DNA of 64,000 bases from Methanobacterium_D oryzae (GCF_050433505.1 NZ_JBNPXC010000002.1:62001-126000), one strand, 5' to 3'. Positions 8,780-18,177 are shown, counted from the first letter of the stretch. The notes: generated by a model not told the origin, from the letters alone. A program made the numbers and translations.

Positions 8780-8980
8780 ATGGAAATTGAATTTATAATA
8801 ATAGGATTATTTTGGATATTGTTATCAATAATGATTTATTTTTTACCTTTAGAGAAAAAACGCAAATACTTTACAATGCATGGCGAGAATCGTGATTATT
8901 CTGAAGGACATTTTAACGCATTAAGTTATATTTATATTTCAATTGGAATATTATTCATTTTTTTAGGTTTCTTGCCCTAA
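8780..8980 (+). CDS. Small two-TM membrane protein of unknown function
   Basis: 66 residues with two hydrophobic helices (about 4-22 and 47-64) around a polar loop containing KKRKYFTMHGENRDYSEG. No convincing Shine-Dalgarno. Architecture is similar to the protein at 7130-7390. Function not recognised; short length and AT-rich context make it a moderate-confidence gene. Confidence 0.5.
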   Translation: MEIEFIIIGLFWILLSIMIYFLPLEKKRKYFTMHGENRDYSEGHFNALSYIYISIGILFIFLGFLP

Positions 8981-9019
8981 TTTATTATATTTATTCAGTT
9001 TTTCATCAACCGAATTAAA

Positions 9020-9228
9020 CTATTTAAAATTTATGTCATTAATGTATCTATTTTTCCATCTTTTACTTAAAAAATTAGATTGACCCTTTCCAGATATCGC
9101 AAAAGTTTCACATTTTAAACTTGCCAGTAAAAATCTAAGTTCTGCTTCTTGAATTACTCCATGGGGTGCAAGTATTTGGTTTCGGGTGAAATTACTCTAT
9201 TAAGTTTAAACTCGCTTTTATCAGTCAT
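9020..9228 (-). pseudogene. Frameshifted small protein gene, function unknown
   Basis: On the minus strand an ATG at 9228 opens MTDKSEFKLNRVISPETK. Shifting by one base near 9172-9178 continues ILAPHGVIQEAELRFLLAS, then CETFAISGKGQSNFLSKRW, ending at a TAG at 9020. Restoring one A there would give a single protein of about 69 residues. Both halves have protein-like composition, so this looks like a recently broken small gene. I do not recognise the family. It accounts for most of the apparently empty stretch 8981-9350. Confidence 0.5.
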
Positions 9229-9389
9229 ACTTCAAAGGCACCAATTGTAAATGAGGCATTATATTTTAAACTTCTTGAGCTAGAGTTTTTGAATAGTAAC
9301 AGTTTTATTTGACAATTAAATTTAATAATTATTAATAATAAATATATGTAGTGTATTATAAATTGTTTAAAAATAAGGGGGTAGGTGTT

Positions 9390-9596
9390 ATGCAGAGTAA
9401 TATGCCTAAATGTTCTGACTTAGAAAAAGAAATTTTAGATTTAGAAAATGAGATTAGACATATTCAAAATGAACTTTTTACTGGTAGAGGTATTGGTATA
9501 GGTAATGCAGAAAATACAAAAATTATGAAAAAAATTAACAGTTTACGTACTGAACTTAGAGTTAAAAATTCAGAATTAACAGAGTGTAGACCATAA
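9390..9596 (+). CDS. Small coiled-coil protein
   Basis: 68 residues from an ATG preceded by AAGGGGG eight to nine bases upstream; the frame extends back to a GTG at 9351 without a ribosome site, so I use 9390. The sequence is a heptad-like helix (DLEKEILDLENEIRHIQNEL), a glycine turn (GRGIGIG) and a second helix (KINSLRTELRVKNSEL), which suggests a helical hairpin dimer. Function unknown. Confidence 0.6.
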   Translation: MQSNMPKCSDLEKEILDLENEIRHIQNELFTGRGIGIGNAENTKIMKKINSLRTELRVKNSELTECRP

Positions 9597-9628
9597 AAAC
9601 TCTAAACTCTGTAAAATGTGCTTAATTT

Positions 9629-9748
9629 ATGAATCAATCATCAATAATTACCGTAATTATAATTGTAATTATTTTGATGATTTTATATGTATACCATACT
9701 TTCCCTGATTTATTAGTTAAAATTTTATATATAATAAGAAAAAGGTAA
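9629..9748 (+). CDS. 39-residue single-TM small protein
   Basis: Short reading frame beginning MNQSSIITVIIIVIILM and ending KILYIIRKR. One transmembrane helix (about residues 6-22) is followed by a basic C-terminus. It lies 32 bases after the coiled-coil gene on the same strand. No strong Shine-Dalgarno, so it is tentative, but the clean hydrophobic-then-basic profile is typical of archaeal membrane microproteins. Confidence 0.4.
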   Translation: MNQSSIITVIIIVIILMILYVYHTFPDLLVKILYIIRKR

Positions 9749-9923
9749 GATATTGCTCTGAAGAATTAGATTAATTAGTTTTGAAAGTCGGAAGATTTTT
9801 TATTAAATTTAATCTGTTTTTAATTAATTACGGCCAGCATGCCCTAAATATGACTGAAACAAAGTATTTATTATCTTTTAATATAATTATAAAATATTCA
9901 AATATTTCTAAAAGGAGATAATC

Positions 9924-10382
9924 ATGCTAGGCGAAAAAGAATTAATCAAACTATTTCCAGATTTTAAAGAACTCATACAACCATCAGGAATCGATTTAAG
10001 GTTACAAGATGTTTTTATCCAAAAGAGTGCAGGTTCTCTTATTGATAACGAGAAAAATCTTCCTGAATTGGAAAAATTAGATGGGCCAATCTACACTTTA
10101 AAAGCAAAAACTGCTTATTCAGTAACCGTTGAGCCAAAAGTAAAAATCCCAAAAGGATGTTCAATGATTTATCTTCCAAGATCAACTCTTAACAGATCAT
10201 TTATTTCGGTTCATACAGCAGTAGGAGACCCTGGATTTTACGGAACTCTTCAATTCATGCTCTATAATTATGGCGAATTTGATTACCAGATTAAAAAAGG
10301 AGAAAGAATTGCCCAAGCTGTTGTATTTGATGTTACTGGCTCTGGAGAATATAATGGTAGCTATCAAGAGTCAGAAGAATAA
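9924..10382 (+). CDS. dut: dUTPase / dCTP deaminase family protein (probable dUTP diphosphatase)
   Basis: A 152-residue member of the Dcd/Dut fold. It has PSGIDLRLQDVF near residue 30, YLPRSTLNRS (the Arg-Ser motif that binds phosphates), AVGDPGFYGTLQFML (containing the catalytic Asp region) and KKGERIAQAVVF. The C-terminal GEYNGSYQES resembles the flexible arm that closes over the uracil nucleotide. The short length fits archaeal dUTPases better than the roughly 200-residue bifunctional dCTP deaminases. It cleaves dUTP to dUMP, keeping uracil out of DNA. An AAAGGAG Shine-Dalgarno is well placed. Confidence 0.75.
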   Translation: MLGEKELIKLFPDFKELIQPSGIDLRLQDVFIQKSAGSLIDNEKNLPELEKLDGPIYTLKAKTAYSVTVEPKVKIPKGCSMIYLPRSTLNRSFISVHTAVGDPGFYGTLQFMLYNYGEFDYQIKKGERIAQAVVFDVTGSGEYNGSYQESEE

Positions 10383-10498
10383 ATTCTATTTTAGCTGGAA
10401 TCGGTCTCATAAAAATTATAATTCATCTATTTCGGGCTTATAGAACTTTTTAACTACTTGAAAGGCTAACTATCATGGCTCAGTGGTGATTTCACTCT

Positions 10499-10882
10499 TC
10501 AGCGCACTGATTTCTTTACGAGAGCTGTGATCTTTGCCTCTTCTGTGGCAGTCAACTCTTTCAGCGCGAAGGCGACAGGCCACATATGGCCTTCGTCCAA
10601 GTTAGCTTTGTCGTTGAAGCCTAATGTCGAGTACCTCGTGTTGAACTTATGAGCGCTTTGGAAGAAGCAGACTACCTTGCCATCTTTGGCATACGCGGGC
10701 ATCCCGTACCAGAGTCTTGGCGAGAGGGCTGGCGCGCTGGCTTTGATGATAGCATGGAGCCGCTCGCCCATGTCACGATCAGGTTCCGGCATCTCGGCGA
10801 TGTTCGCGAGCACAGCACTTTCCCCATCCGTATTGTCCGCACGCGGACCGGACTTTTGTTGATTGAGAGTTGGTTTTTTCAT
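10499..10882 (-). CDS. DUF1801 (YdhG-like) family protein, GC-rich, probably acquired
   Basis: A 127-residue protein with RLWYGMPAYAKDGKVVCFF and STLGFNDKANLDEG, matching DUF1801/YdhG proteins, a small fold related to frataxin-like proteins whose role is unclear. The coding sequence has far more G and C than the flanking DNA, including CGC, GCG and CCG codons, which suggests transfer from a bacterium. AGAGGT precedes the ATG, so translation signals look functional. Confidence 0.8.
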   Translation of the reverse strand: MKKPTLNQQKSGPRADNTDGESAVLANIAEMPEPDRDMGERLHAIIKASAPALSPRLWYGMPAYAKDGKVVCFFQSAHKFNTRYSTLGFNDKANLDEGHMWPVAFALKELTATEEAKITALVKKSVR

Positions 10883-11054
10883 AATTTACCTCTTAATTAT
10901 TTTCTATTTTATATTATATGAGCTCAGAAATTAATAAATTCACTTATTTTCGCAGAGATTTTGGCCAGAAAAAAGTTAAAAATTGGTCTTTTTATTTTAA
11001 GTTCCATAATTGATGGTGCATAATCTGTTTTTAGGGGAAAACCGGCAAAATCAT

Positions 11055-11135
11055 CAAAAATCTTCGATTTTTGTGAGATAGAAAATGCTTGATTTTCTAT
11101 ATTTTCAATTTTGAGTCCGCGAATCGTAGATTCTC
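11055..11135. repeat. Three short hairpins beside the acs 3' end
   Basis: Inverted repeats in a row: CAAAAATC-ttc-GATTTTTG (11055-11073), ATAGAAAAT-gcttg-ATTTTCTAT (11078-11100) and GAATC-gta-GATTC (11121-11133). They lie just downstream of the acs stop codon on the minus strand. They resemble the hairpin arrays elsewhere in the window and may act as a 3' processing or termination structure. Confidence 0.6.
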
Positions 11136-11144
11136 CGGGTTAAG

Positions 11145-13097
11145 TTATAATGCCCTATCAAGTCCATCAACAGCTTCAGGGTTTGCAAGAGTTGTAATGT
11201 CTCCAACATCTTCTCCTTTTACTTTAGCTTTTATTACTCTCCTCATTATTTTTCCACTTCTTGTTTTAGGGAGATCCTCAACAAAATTTAGATACTTTGG
11301 AGTGGCAATAGGACCTATTTCAGTTCTAACATGATATTTAAGCTTATTTTTAAAATCTTCTGATGGAGTATTGCCTTCCTTGAGTACGACAAATGCAGCT
11401 ATTTCTTCACCTTTTATTTCATCAGGTTTACCTACAACTGCAGCTTCTGCAACTCCTTTATAGCTCACAAGGGCAGATTCAACTTCTGCAGTGCTTATTC
11501 TATGCCCTGCAACTTTTAAAACATCATCTGACCTTCCTTGAATCCAGAAATAACCATCTTCATCAATTCTTCCCACATCTCCACTTAAATAAATATTCTC
11601 AAAGGTGCTCCAGTAAGCATCAATATACCTTTGAGGGTCTCTATAAAGCGTTCTAAACATCGATGGCCATGGTGATTTAATTACTAGGTGTCCTCCTTTT
11701 TCTTTAACAGATTTACCTTCATCATCAAAGATATCTGCTTTAACTGTTGGAAAAGGTCTAACTGCAGAGCCGGGTTTAAGGTCAGATATTGGTAGAGGAG
11801 TTATAAGGTGCATTCCAGTTTCTGTCTGCCACCATGTATCCATTATGGGGCATTTTTCTCCACCAATATGTTTATAATACCATATCCATGCTTCGGGGTT
11901 TATTGGCTCGCCTACAGATCCAAGGAGTCTCAGGGAACTTAAATCGTGTTGTTTAGGCCATTTTTCGCCGAATTTCATGAACATTCTTATAGTGGTAGGG
12001 GCTGTATAAAAAACAGTCACTCCATAGTTTTCCACCATTCTCCACAGTCTTCCAGGATCGGGATAATCAGGAGTACCCTCATAAATAATGGATGTTGCTC
12101 CAAGTAGAAGCGGAGCATAAACGATATAGCTGTGTCCTGTCACCCATCCAATATCAGCAGCACACCACCATATATCATCTTCTTTAAGGTCAAAAACAAA
12201 CTTTAATGTTGCATATACCCCAACAGCATATCCTCCATGAACATGCATCACTCCTTTAGGTTTTCCTGTTGTTCCGGAGGTATATAAAATAAACAGGGGA
12301 TCTTCAGAATCTAAAACTTCAGTTTTACATTCTTCAGACATATTTTTTGTAATTTTATGCCACCAGAGGTCTCTACCTTCCTGCATTTCAACATCAATGC
12401 CTGAATGTTTTACTACAATAAGATTTTTAATAGAAGGAGTATTTTTTAATATTTCATCTACATTTTCTTTAAGAGGTAAGAGTTTTCCTCTTCTTGTAAA
12501 ACCATCTGTGGTTATGGCAACTTTAGATTTAGCATCGTTTATTCTTTCTTGAAATGCTTTTGCCCAGAATCCTGAAAAGACAACAGAATGAACAGCACCA
12601 ATTTTAGCACATGCAAGCATAGCTATTGGGAGTTCAAGAATCATAGGTAAATAAATACTCACCGTATCTCCCTTTTTAACACCTAATTCCTTGAGTGCAT
12701 TAGCAAATTTATTTACTTCTTTTTGGAGTTCATGATAAGTTAATTTTTTAATTTCTCCATCTTCTCCTTCCCATATATAAGCAATTTTATCCTTTTTGGA
12801 TCCGTTAACGTGTCTATCTAAGGCATTATGGGTGATGTTAAATTTTCCATTTAAAAACCATTCTGCATGGGGCGGATCCCACTTTAAAATGTCGGTATAT
12901 TCCTTAAACCATCCAAGTTCTTGGGCAAGTTCATCCCAGAACCATTCAGGATTTTTGCCTGCTTTTTCAAGCAGTTCTTCGTAACTTTGGATGCCATATT
13001 TGGCCATCCATTTTTTAATGTTACTATTTTCAACAATTTCAGATGAAGGTTTAAATATTCTCTCTTCTTTAAGCAGGGAATCTAATTCCTTTGACAT
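11145..13097 (-). CDS. acs: Acetyl-CoA synthetase, AMP-forming
   Basis: A 650-residue enzyme of full family length that activates acetate with ATP and CoA to acetyl-CoA for carbon assimilation. Seen in order: the N-terminal acetyl-CoA synthetase region (PHAEWFLNGKFNITHNALDR), the adenylate-forming P-loop YTSGTTGKPKGVMHVHGG, the WWQTETG motif near the middle, YLSGDVGRIDEDGYFWIQGR, and the C-terminal KTRSGKIMRR, whose last lysine is the catalytic and acetylation-regulated residue. GAGGCGAT precedes the ATG. The gene is monocistronic, with the divergent or distal gaps carrying hairpins at its 3' side. Confidence 0.92.
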   Translation of the reverse strand: MSKELDSLLKEERIFKPSSEIVENSNIKKWMAKYGIQSYEELLEKAGKNPEWFWDELAQELGWFKEYTDILKWDPPHAEWFLNGKFNITHNALDRHVNGSKKDKIAYIWEGEDGEIKKLTYHELQKEVNKFANALKELGVKKGDTVSIYLPMILELPIAMLACAKIGAVHSVVFSGFWAKAFQERINDAKSKVAITTDGFTRRGKLLPLKENVDEILKNTPSIKNLIVVKHSGIDVEMQEGRDLWWHKITKNMSEECKTEVLDSEDPLFILYTSGTTGKPKGVMHVHGGYAVGVYATLKFVFDLKEDDIWWCAADIGWVTGHSYIVYAPLLLGATSIIYEGTPDYPDPGRLWRMVENYGVTVFYTAPTTIRMFMKFGEKWPKQHDLSSLRLLGSVGEPINPEAWIWYYKHIGGEKCPIMDTWWQTETGMHLITPLPISDLKPGSAVRPFPTVKADIFDDEGKSVKEKGGHLVIKSPWPSMFRTLYRDPQRYIDAYWSTFENIYLSGDVGRIDEDGYFWIQGRSDDVLKVAGHRISTAEVESALVSYKGVAEAAVVGKPDEIKGEEIAAFVVLKEGNTPSEDFKNKLKYHVRTEIGPIATPKYLNFVEDLPKTRSGKIMRRVIKAKVKGEDVGDITTLANPEAVDGLDRAL

Positions 13098-13334
13098 CTT
13101 ATCGCCTCGAGATTTTAAAATCCAGTAAATGTCATTTCATAATCAATATAATTATTTATATTATTTTTTTATTTTAAAATGTTAAATTTTTTTCGTTTAA
13201 AATGAAATAGTGATTATTATTAGAATTTTAATTAATTTAGAAAATAAATTACAGAATCTATGGATTTTAACATTATAAATATGTATTTATATACAATGGA
13301 ATAATTAGAGGCTTTTATCAAAAATAAATCTTTT

Positions 13335-14888
13335 TTAATCAACTTTCAAGACTACTAAGGTCATATCATCAAATTGGGGATTATCTTTGCTGAAAAATGA
13401 AATTTCTTGCTTTATTTTCAAGACTATATCTTCTGATGGTAAATTATAATTTTCATTGATAAGCAGTTTAAGCTTATCAATCCCAAAAGACTCTTCTTCT
13501 TCATTTAAAGCATCAACAATACCATCGGTATAGAAAACCATGATATCTCCGGAGTTTAAACTTATTTCTTTTTCTTTAAATTCTATATTAATTAGTTTAC
13601 CTAATTTAAAATCCTCATTTGCAAGTTCTATACTATTTGAAGTATCTTTTTTGAAAACTAAAGGAGATTCATGTCCAGCATTGATATAAGTTAGAGTTTT
13701 ATTTTTCATATCTAATACTGAATAAAATAGCGATAAATCAATTCCAGATTCTGCTTCAATCATTACTAACTTATTTAGGTATTCCATTACTTCAGAAACT
13801 TGATTGGTTTTCCTAGCTTTTGTTTGAACTATTGTCTTGGATAGGGCCATTAAAAGAGCGGCTGGAACTCCTTTTTCAGAAACATTTGCAATTGCAATAC
13901 CTATTTTATCCTCTGTAATCGGAATAAAATCATAGAAATCTCCTCCAACTTCTTTTGCAGGAATGTTAATGGCTGCAACATCAAAATCTTTTAAAAGGGG
14001 GATTGAATCCGGTAAAAATGTTTGCTGGATCTTTTGAGCGACTTTTAATTCATTCTTTTTCCTTTCAAGTTCATCAAAGTACACATTTCTTTCTTCGGAG
14101 GTCTTACGCTCTCTTAAAAGGTTGGATATTATAAATGAGAAAACAAGAATACCCAGAGCATTTGCAAAAACCACGGGGATAGTAAGTTCTTCAGCTATTG
14201 TTAAAGCTAATGACTGGGGTTTTACAATCAGAACGACTAATAATATATGAAATGTTTCCATTAAGACTGCAAAGACTACTGCACCGAAAATTCCAATAAA
14301 TTTACGTCCATTTGCTAAAAATATAATCCCTGCAAATAGTCCTGCAAGAATTGTAGCAATTGAACATGGTAATGTGGTCAGCCCTCCTAAAAAGAAATAT
14401 CTATACAGTCCGCCAATAAGTCCCGCGCCTAAACCTACTATTGGCCCACCAATTAATCCTGCGATCATAGGACCAAGATCCCTGACATTCGCTAGGGCAC
14501 CAAAGATACTAACTCCTGAATATGAACCAAAAATTGATATTGCTCCAAAAATTAGGATTATAATGGCTTGATTTTTAAAAGTGAATTTGCCATCCAGTAT
14601 TTCCTGAAAATATTTGATACGAGAAACAATATAAGCAATAACAATAATTACACATGTTTTTTCTATAAGTACAAGTAAAGAATGTAATGCAAGACCAAGA
14701 GATTCCTCTCCTCCTTCCAAGATAAGCAATACACTTATACTTCCTATTATGGCAATTAAAGCATGGAGGTTCAATATACTATGTTCTTCATTAACTCTTA
14801 AATATGTCTTTATTTTTGAATAATTAGCTGCTATTCTCTTCTTTTGTAATTCTATCAAATTTAACACCATATATAATAAGAAACTCAA
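13335..14888 (-). CDS. Membrane-bound SpoIIE-type PP2C phosphatase with 5TMR-LYT sensor domain
   Basis: A 517-residue protein. The N-terminal half has five or six hydrophobic helices including GPMIAGLIGGPIVGLGAGLI and LPCSIATILAGLFAGI, matching the 5TMR-LYT sensor of LytS-like proteins. A short linker helix (about 265-300) leads to a SpoIIE/RsbU phosphatase domain: QQTFLP, AKEVGGDFYDF, IANVSEKGVPAALLMAL, NAGHESPLVF and FYTDGIVDALN, with the acidic metal ligands in place. In bacteria such enzymes dephosphorylate anti-anti-sigma-like proteins. An archaeal member without sigma factors suggests another partner-switching target. I see no STAS or anti-sigma kinase gene beside it. The start may instead lie at an internal Met or Leu a few residues downstream. 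Confidence 0.85.
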   Translation of the reverse strand: MSFLLYMVLNLIELQKKRIAANYSKIKTYLRVNEEHSILNLHALIAIIGSISVLLILEGGEESLGLALHSLLVLIEKTCVIIVIAYIVSRIKYFQEILDGKFTFKNQAIIILIFGAISIFGSYSGVSIFGALANVRDLGPMIAGLIGGPIVGLGAGLIGGLYRYFFLGGLTTLPCSIATILAGLFAGIIFLANGRKFIGIFGAVVFAVLMETFHILLVVLIVKPQSLALTIAEELTIPVVFANALGILVFSFIISNLLRERKTSEERNVYFDELERKKNELKVAQKIQQTFLPDSIPLLKDFDVAAINIPAKEVGGDFYDFIPITEDKIGIAIANVSEKGVPAALLMALSKTIVQTKARKTNQVSEVMEYLNKLVMIEAESGIDLSLFYSVLDMKNKTLTYINAGHESPLVFKKDTSNSIELANEDFKLGKLINIEFKEKEISLNSGDIMVFYTDGIVDALNEEEESFGIDKLKLLINENYNLPSEDIVLKIKQEISFFSKDNPQFDDMTLVVLKVD

Positions 14889-15102
14889 CTTTGTAATGAT
14901 TTTAGTAATTTAAATATATAAGTTTATTATATACATTAATTCATTTTTAGAATTATTTTGGAGACTTTCCTTATATTTTTATCTGATTTGTTATGTTAAT
15001 AATAGAAATAAATGATATATCTCTTAGAATATTTATTAACAGATGAATCAATTTTTTTAACAGTATTTATAATTCAAATAGTAAAAAATACTTAAAAAGG
15101 GG

Positions 15103-15153
15103 GTGAATTGCATTAATACAATAAGAATATTGGAATTTCTTGAAATAGGTTAA
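15103..15153 (+). CDS. Possible 16-residue leader peptide rich in Ile/Leu codons
   Basis: A GTG within AAAAAGGGGGTGAA opens a frame reading MNCINTIRILEFLEIG and then TAA, 30 bases before the IlvB-like gene. Six of 16 residues are Ile or Leu. A polypurine GGGGG overlaps the start codon, which is too close for an ordinary Shine-Dalgarno, so translation is uncertain. It is listed because of the match between its composition and the branched-chain-type enzyme downstream. Confidence 0.25.
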   Translation: MNCINTIRILEFLEIG

Positions 15154-15185
15154 CTTTAATAAAATTGAAGATCATATACATATCA

Positions 15186-16796
15186 ATGAATTCATCAGAT
15201 ATTACTATAAGATGCGCTGATGCATTGGTTAAAATACTTGAGTTAGAAGATGTTAAATTTATTTTTGGGCATCCTGGAGAGCAAATTTTACCTTTCTATG
15301 ATGCACTTAAAGATTCAAATATAAAACATGTTTTGATGCGTCATGAACAGGGAGCAGCACATGCTGCAGATGGATATGCACGTGTTTCTGGAGATTTTGG
15401 AGTTTGTGTTGCAACAGCAGGTCCTGGTGCATTGAATTTAGTTATGGGTGTTGGAACAGCTTTTAAGGATTCAATTCCCATGATTGTGATCACTGGAGAT
15501 GTGGAAAGTGATCTTAAGGGTAAGAATGTGTTTCAGGATATTAATGTTGAAGGAGTTTTTAAACCAGTAACATTGAATTCTTTTCACATTGAAAATCCAG
15601 ATGATGGTGTTTTAAAACTTAAAAAAGCAATTGAATCAATAAAACATGGTAAAACAGGACCAGTTCATTTGAATTTTCCAAAAGATGTTCTAAATGAATA
15701 TGTTGACATGGATTTAGTAAGTGAAATTATTAGATATTCAACTAATGTTGCTTCAAATGGGATAGAAGATGCGATTAAAATTATAGAAAAATCAGAGAGG
15801 CCTCTTATTTTAGCAGGAACTGGAGTTATATGGGCACATGCAGTGGACAAACTTAGGGATTTTTCTAAAAAATATAAAATTCCTGTAACAACTACTTACT
15901 CTGCACGGGGAGTTTTACCAGAAGACGATCCATTGTGTCTTGGAATGATTGGACTTAGAGGTACAACAGCAGCAAACTTTGCGGGGAAAAACTCTGATGT
16001 ATTAATTGCTATTGGCTGCAGATTTTCAGAAAGGACAAAAATAGGTATTGGAAATGCTGATATAATACATGTAAATCTTGATGCTGATGTTTTAGATGGA
16101 AATGTAATGATCCAGAGCGATGCTGGGGAATTTTTAGATAAAATATTTAAGATAGATATTATAAACACTGAAAATTGGCTTAAAGAGCTTGAAAACCATA
16201 AAAAAACATATGAAGTTAAAACGGATTATGTTGAAATACCAATTAAGCCCCAAAGAGCTATAAATGAAATATTGGATGCTTCAGAGGATTCAATAACAAT
16301 AAGTGATGCAGGGACTCATACAACATGGGTAACTCTCCTGAAAAAGGTTTTAGGGCCTTCATCATTGATTTTTTCAGGAGGATTTGGACCGATGGGTTAT
16401 GGATTGCCTGCAGCAATCGGTGCATCATTTGCAAATCCACAAAAAAGAGTAGTTTTAGTGGTAGGCGATGGAGGATTCCAGATGACAATGGAAGAACTTG
16501 CTGTAATAGCCCAGGAAAAACTGCCAATATTAATTTGCATCATAAACAATTGTTGTCTTGGAATTATAAAACAGTGGCAGGATATGCATTACAGTGAACG
16601 ATTTGAAGTTGAACTTGAAAATCCGGATTTCATTGAACTTGCAAAGGCATATGGAATTAAAGCTGAAAGGGTGAACGCACCTGGAGAAGTTTTTAAAGCT
16701 GTAGAAAATGCATTAAGTTTAGAAGAGCCATATTTAATTGATATAATGGTTGATAAGGAAGAAGGAATAATTTTACCAAAATTAAGTTTTAAATAG
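15186..16796 (+). CDS. Acetolactate synthase large subunit-like TPP enzyme
   Basis: A thiamine-diphosphate enzyme of about 536 residues. The N-terminal domain has FGHPGEQILPFYDAL and MRHEQGAAHAADGYARVSG, including the glutamate that activates TPP. The C-terminal domain has SGGFGPMGYGLPAAIG and the TPP/Mg motif VGDGGFQMTMEELAVIAQ ending in CIINN. This matches the IlvB/benzoylformate decarboxylase family. No ilvN regulatory subunit or ilvC lies nearby, so it may be an IlvB paralogue with another 2-oxo acid substrate. I start it at the ATG 15186; a TTG at 15165 is also in frame. Only 16 bases separate it from the radical SAM gene, so the two are probably one operon. Confidence 0.75.
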   Translation: MNSSDITIRCADALVKILELEDVKFIFGHPGEQILPFYDALKDSNIKHVLMRHEQGAAHAADGYARVSGDFGVCVATAGPGALNLVMGVGTAFKDSIPMIVITGDVESDLKGKNVFQDINVEGVFKPVTLNSFHIENPDDGVLKLKKAIESIKHGKTGPVHLNFPKDVLNEYVDMDLVSEIIRYSTNVASNGIEDAIKIIEKSERPLILAGTGVIWAHAVDKLRDFSKKYKIPVTTTYSARGVLPEDDPLCLGMIGLRGTTAANFAGKNSDVLIAIGCRFSERTKIGIGNADIIHVNLDADVLDGNVMIQSDAGEFLDKIFKIDIINTENWLKELENHKKTYEVKTDYVEIPIKPQRAINEILDASEDSITISDAGTHTTWVTLLKKVLGPSSLIFSGGFGPMGYGLPAAIGASFANPQKRVVLVVGDGGFQMTMEELAVIAQEKLPILICIINNCCLGIIKQWQDMHYSERFEVELENPDFIELAKAYGIKAERVNAPGEVFKAVENALSLEEPYLIDIMVDKEEGIILPKLSFK

Positions 16797-16812
16797 GGTT
16801 AGGGGTGAATTA

Positions 16813-18177
16813 ATGAAAGTTCTAATGATAAATCCACCAGATACTGCTTCAAAATATAAATTTATAGGATTAGTAGCTCCTCCATTAGGTTTAACTTATA
16901 TTGCATCTGTTTTAGAGGAAAACGATATAGATGTTAAAATAATTGATGGTTCAGCACTGGAAATGAGCTGGGAGGAATTAGAAAAAGAAATTCCAAATTA
17001 TTCGCCAGATATTATAGCAGTTACAGCAGTAACACCAACAATTAAACAAGCACTTAAAACTGCAAGAATCGCGAAAAGAACATGTCCGGATTCTTATGTT
17101 GTCATGGGGGGATATCATCCTACTTTTACATATAATGAAATTTTAAAGAATGATTTTATAGATATTGTAATATGTGGTGAAGGCGAATACACAATGCTGG
17201 AACTCGTAGAAACAATTGAAAACGGCGGAGATCTAAGAAGAGTTAAAGGAATAGCTACACGTGAATTTATAACTCCTCCAAGACCAATTATTGAAGATTT
17301 AGATGAAATTCCATTTCCTGCAAGACATCTTCTTCCAATGGACAAATATAAAGTACTTAATATTAAATTACCAACAGGGACTATGATTTCAGGAAGGGGA
17401 TGCCCATTCCATTGCTCTTTTTGCGCATCATCTGCTATGCATGGACATAAACTAAGATTAAGGTCATCTAAAAATATTGTTGACGAAATGGAACACCTTG
17501 TATCTAAATACGATGCTCAAAACATTGCATTTATGGACGATACATTCACATTTAAAAAAAGTAGAGTTGAAGAGATCTGCAACGAAATTAAAGAAAGAGA
17601 TCTGGATATGATGTGGGGATGCACAGCAAGAGTAGATACACTTTCTAAGGATATTTTAAAGAAAATGAGAGATGCAGGTTGTATAACTATATTTGTAGGT
17701 GTTGAATCTGGAAATCAACAGAATTTAGATAAATTAAACAAAAACATAACCCTTGAACGGATAAAAACAACATTTGAACTCACTAAAAAGCTTGGTGTAA
17801 GGACAATTGCATCAGCAGTGCTTGGAATGCCTGGTGATACGAGAGAAAGTATTGAAAAGACAATAAAATTTGTTAAAGGGCTTAATCCATCATATGCAAT
17901 ATTTTCACTGGCAACTCCTTATCCTGGAACTGATTTTTACATGAATGTGGCCAAAGATGATCTGATTAAAGTTAATGATTGGTCAAAATATACATTACTT
18001 AGCCCAGTCTTAGAAACAGTTGATTGTTCCCTGGAAGAACTTAAAGCACTTCAAAAGAAAGCATTTAAGGATTTTTATCTGCGACCGGGTTATATAGCAC
18101 GGCAAGCATGGATGGATGGATTTATACTTATAAAGACTGTGGGAGCTATGATTAAAGACGTTAGTAAGTTAGGATAA
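16813..18177 (+). CDS. B12-binding-domain radical SAM protein
   Basis: A 454-residue protein. The N-terminal cobalamin-binding-like domain begins MKVLMINPPDTASKY with PPLGLTYIASVLEEN and VVMGGYHPTF. The radical SAM domain has cysteines in GRGCPFHCSFCASS at about residues 197, 201 and 204 (CxxxCxxC). Relatives include BchE-type cyclases, hopanoid methylases and archaeal GDGT ring synthases, so methylation or C-C bond chemistry on a lipid or cofactor is plausible. The C-terminal RPGYIARQAWMDG and hydrophobic tail fit that group. AGGGGTG is well placed. It directly follows the IlvB-like gene; the functional link is unknown. Confidence 0.8.
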   Translation: MKVLMINPPDTASKYKFIGLVAPPLGLTYIASVLEENDIDVKIIDGSALEMSWEELEKEIPNYSPDIIAVTAVTPTIKQALKTARIAKRTCPDSYVVMGGYHPTFTYNEILKNDFIDIVICGEGEYTMLELVETIENGGDLRRVKGIATREFITPPRPIIEDLDEIPFPARHLLPMDKYKVLNIKLPTGTMISGRGCPFHCSFCASSAMHGHKLRLRSSKNIVDEMEHLVSKYDAQNIAFMDDTFTFKKSRVEEICNEIKERDLDMMWGCTARVDTLSKDILKKMRDAGCITIFVGVESGNQQNLDKLNKNITLERIKTTFELTKKLGVRTIASAVLGMPGDTRESIEKTIKFVKGLNPSYAIFSLATPYPGTDFYMNVAKDDLIKVNDWSKYTLLSPVLETVDCSLEELKALQKKAFKDFYLRPGYIARQAWMDGFILIKTVGAMIKDVSKLG

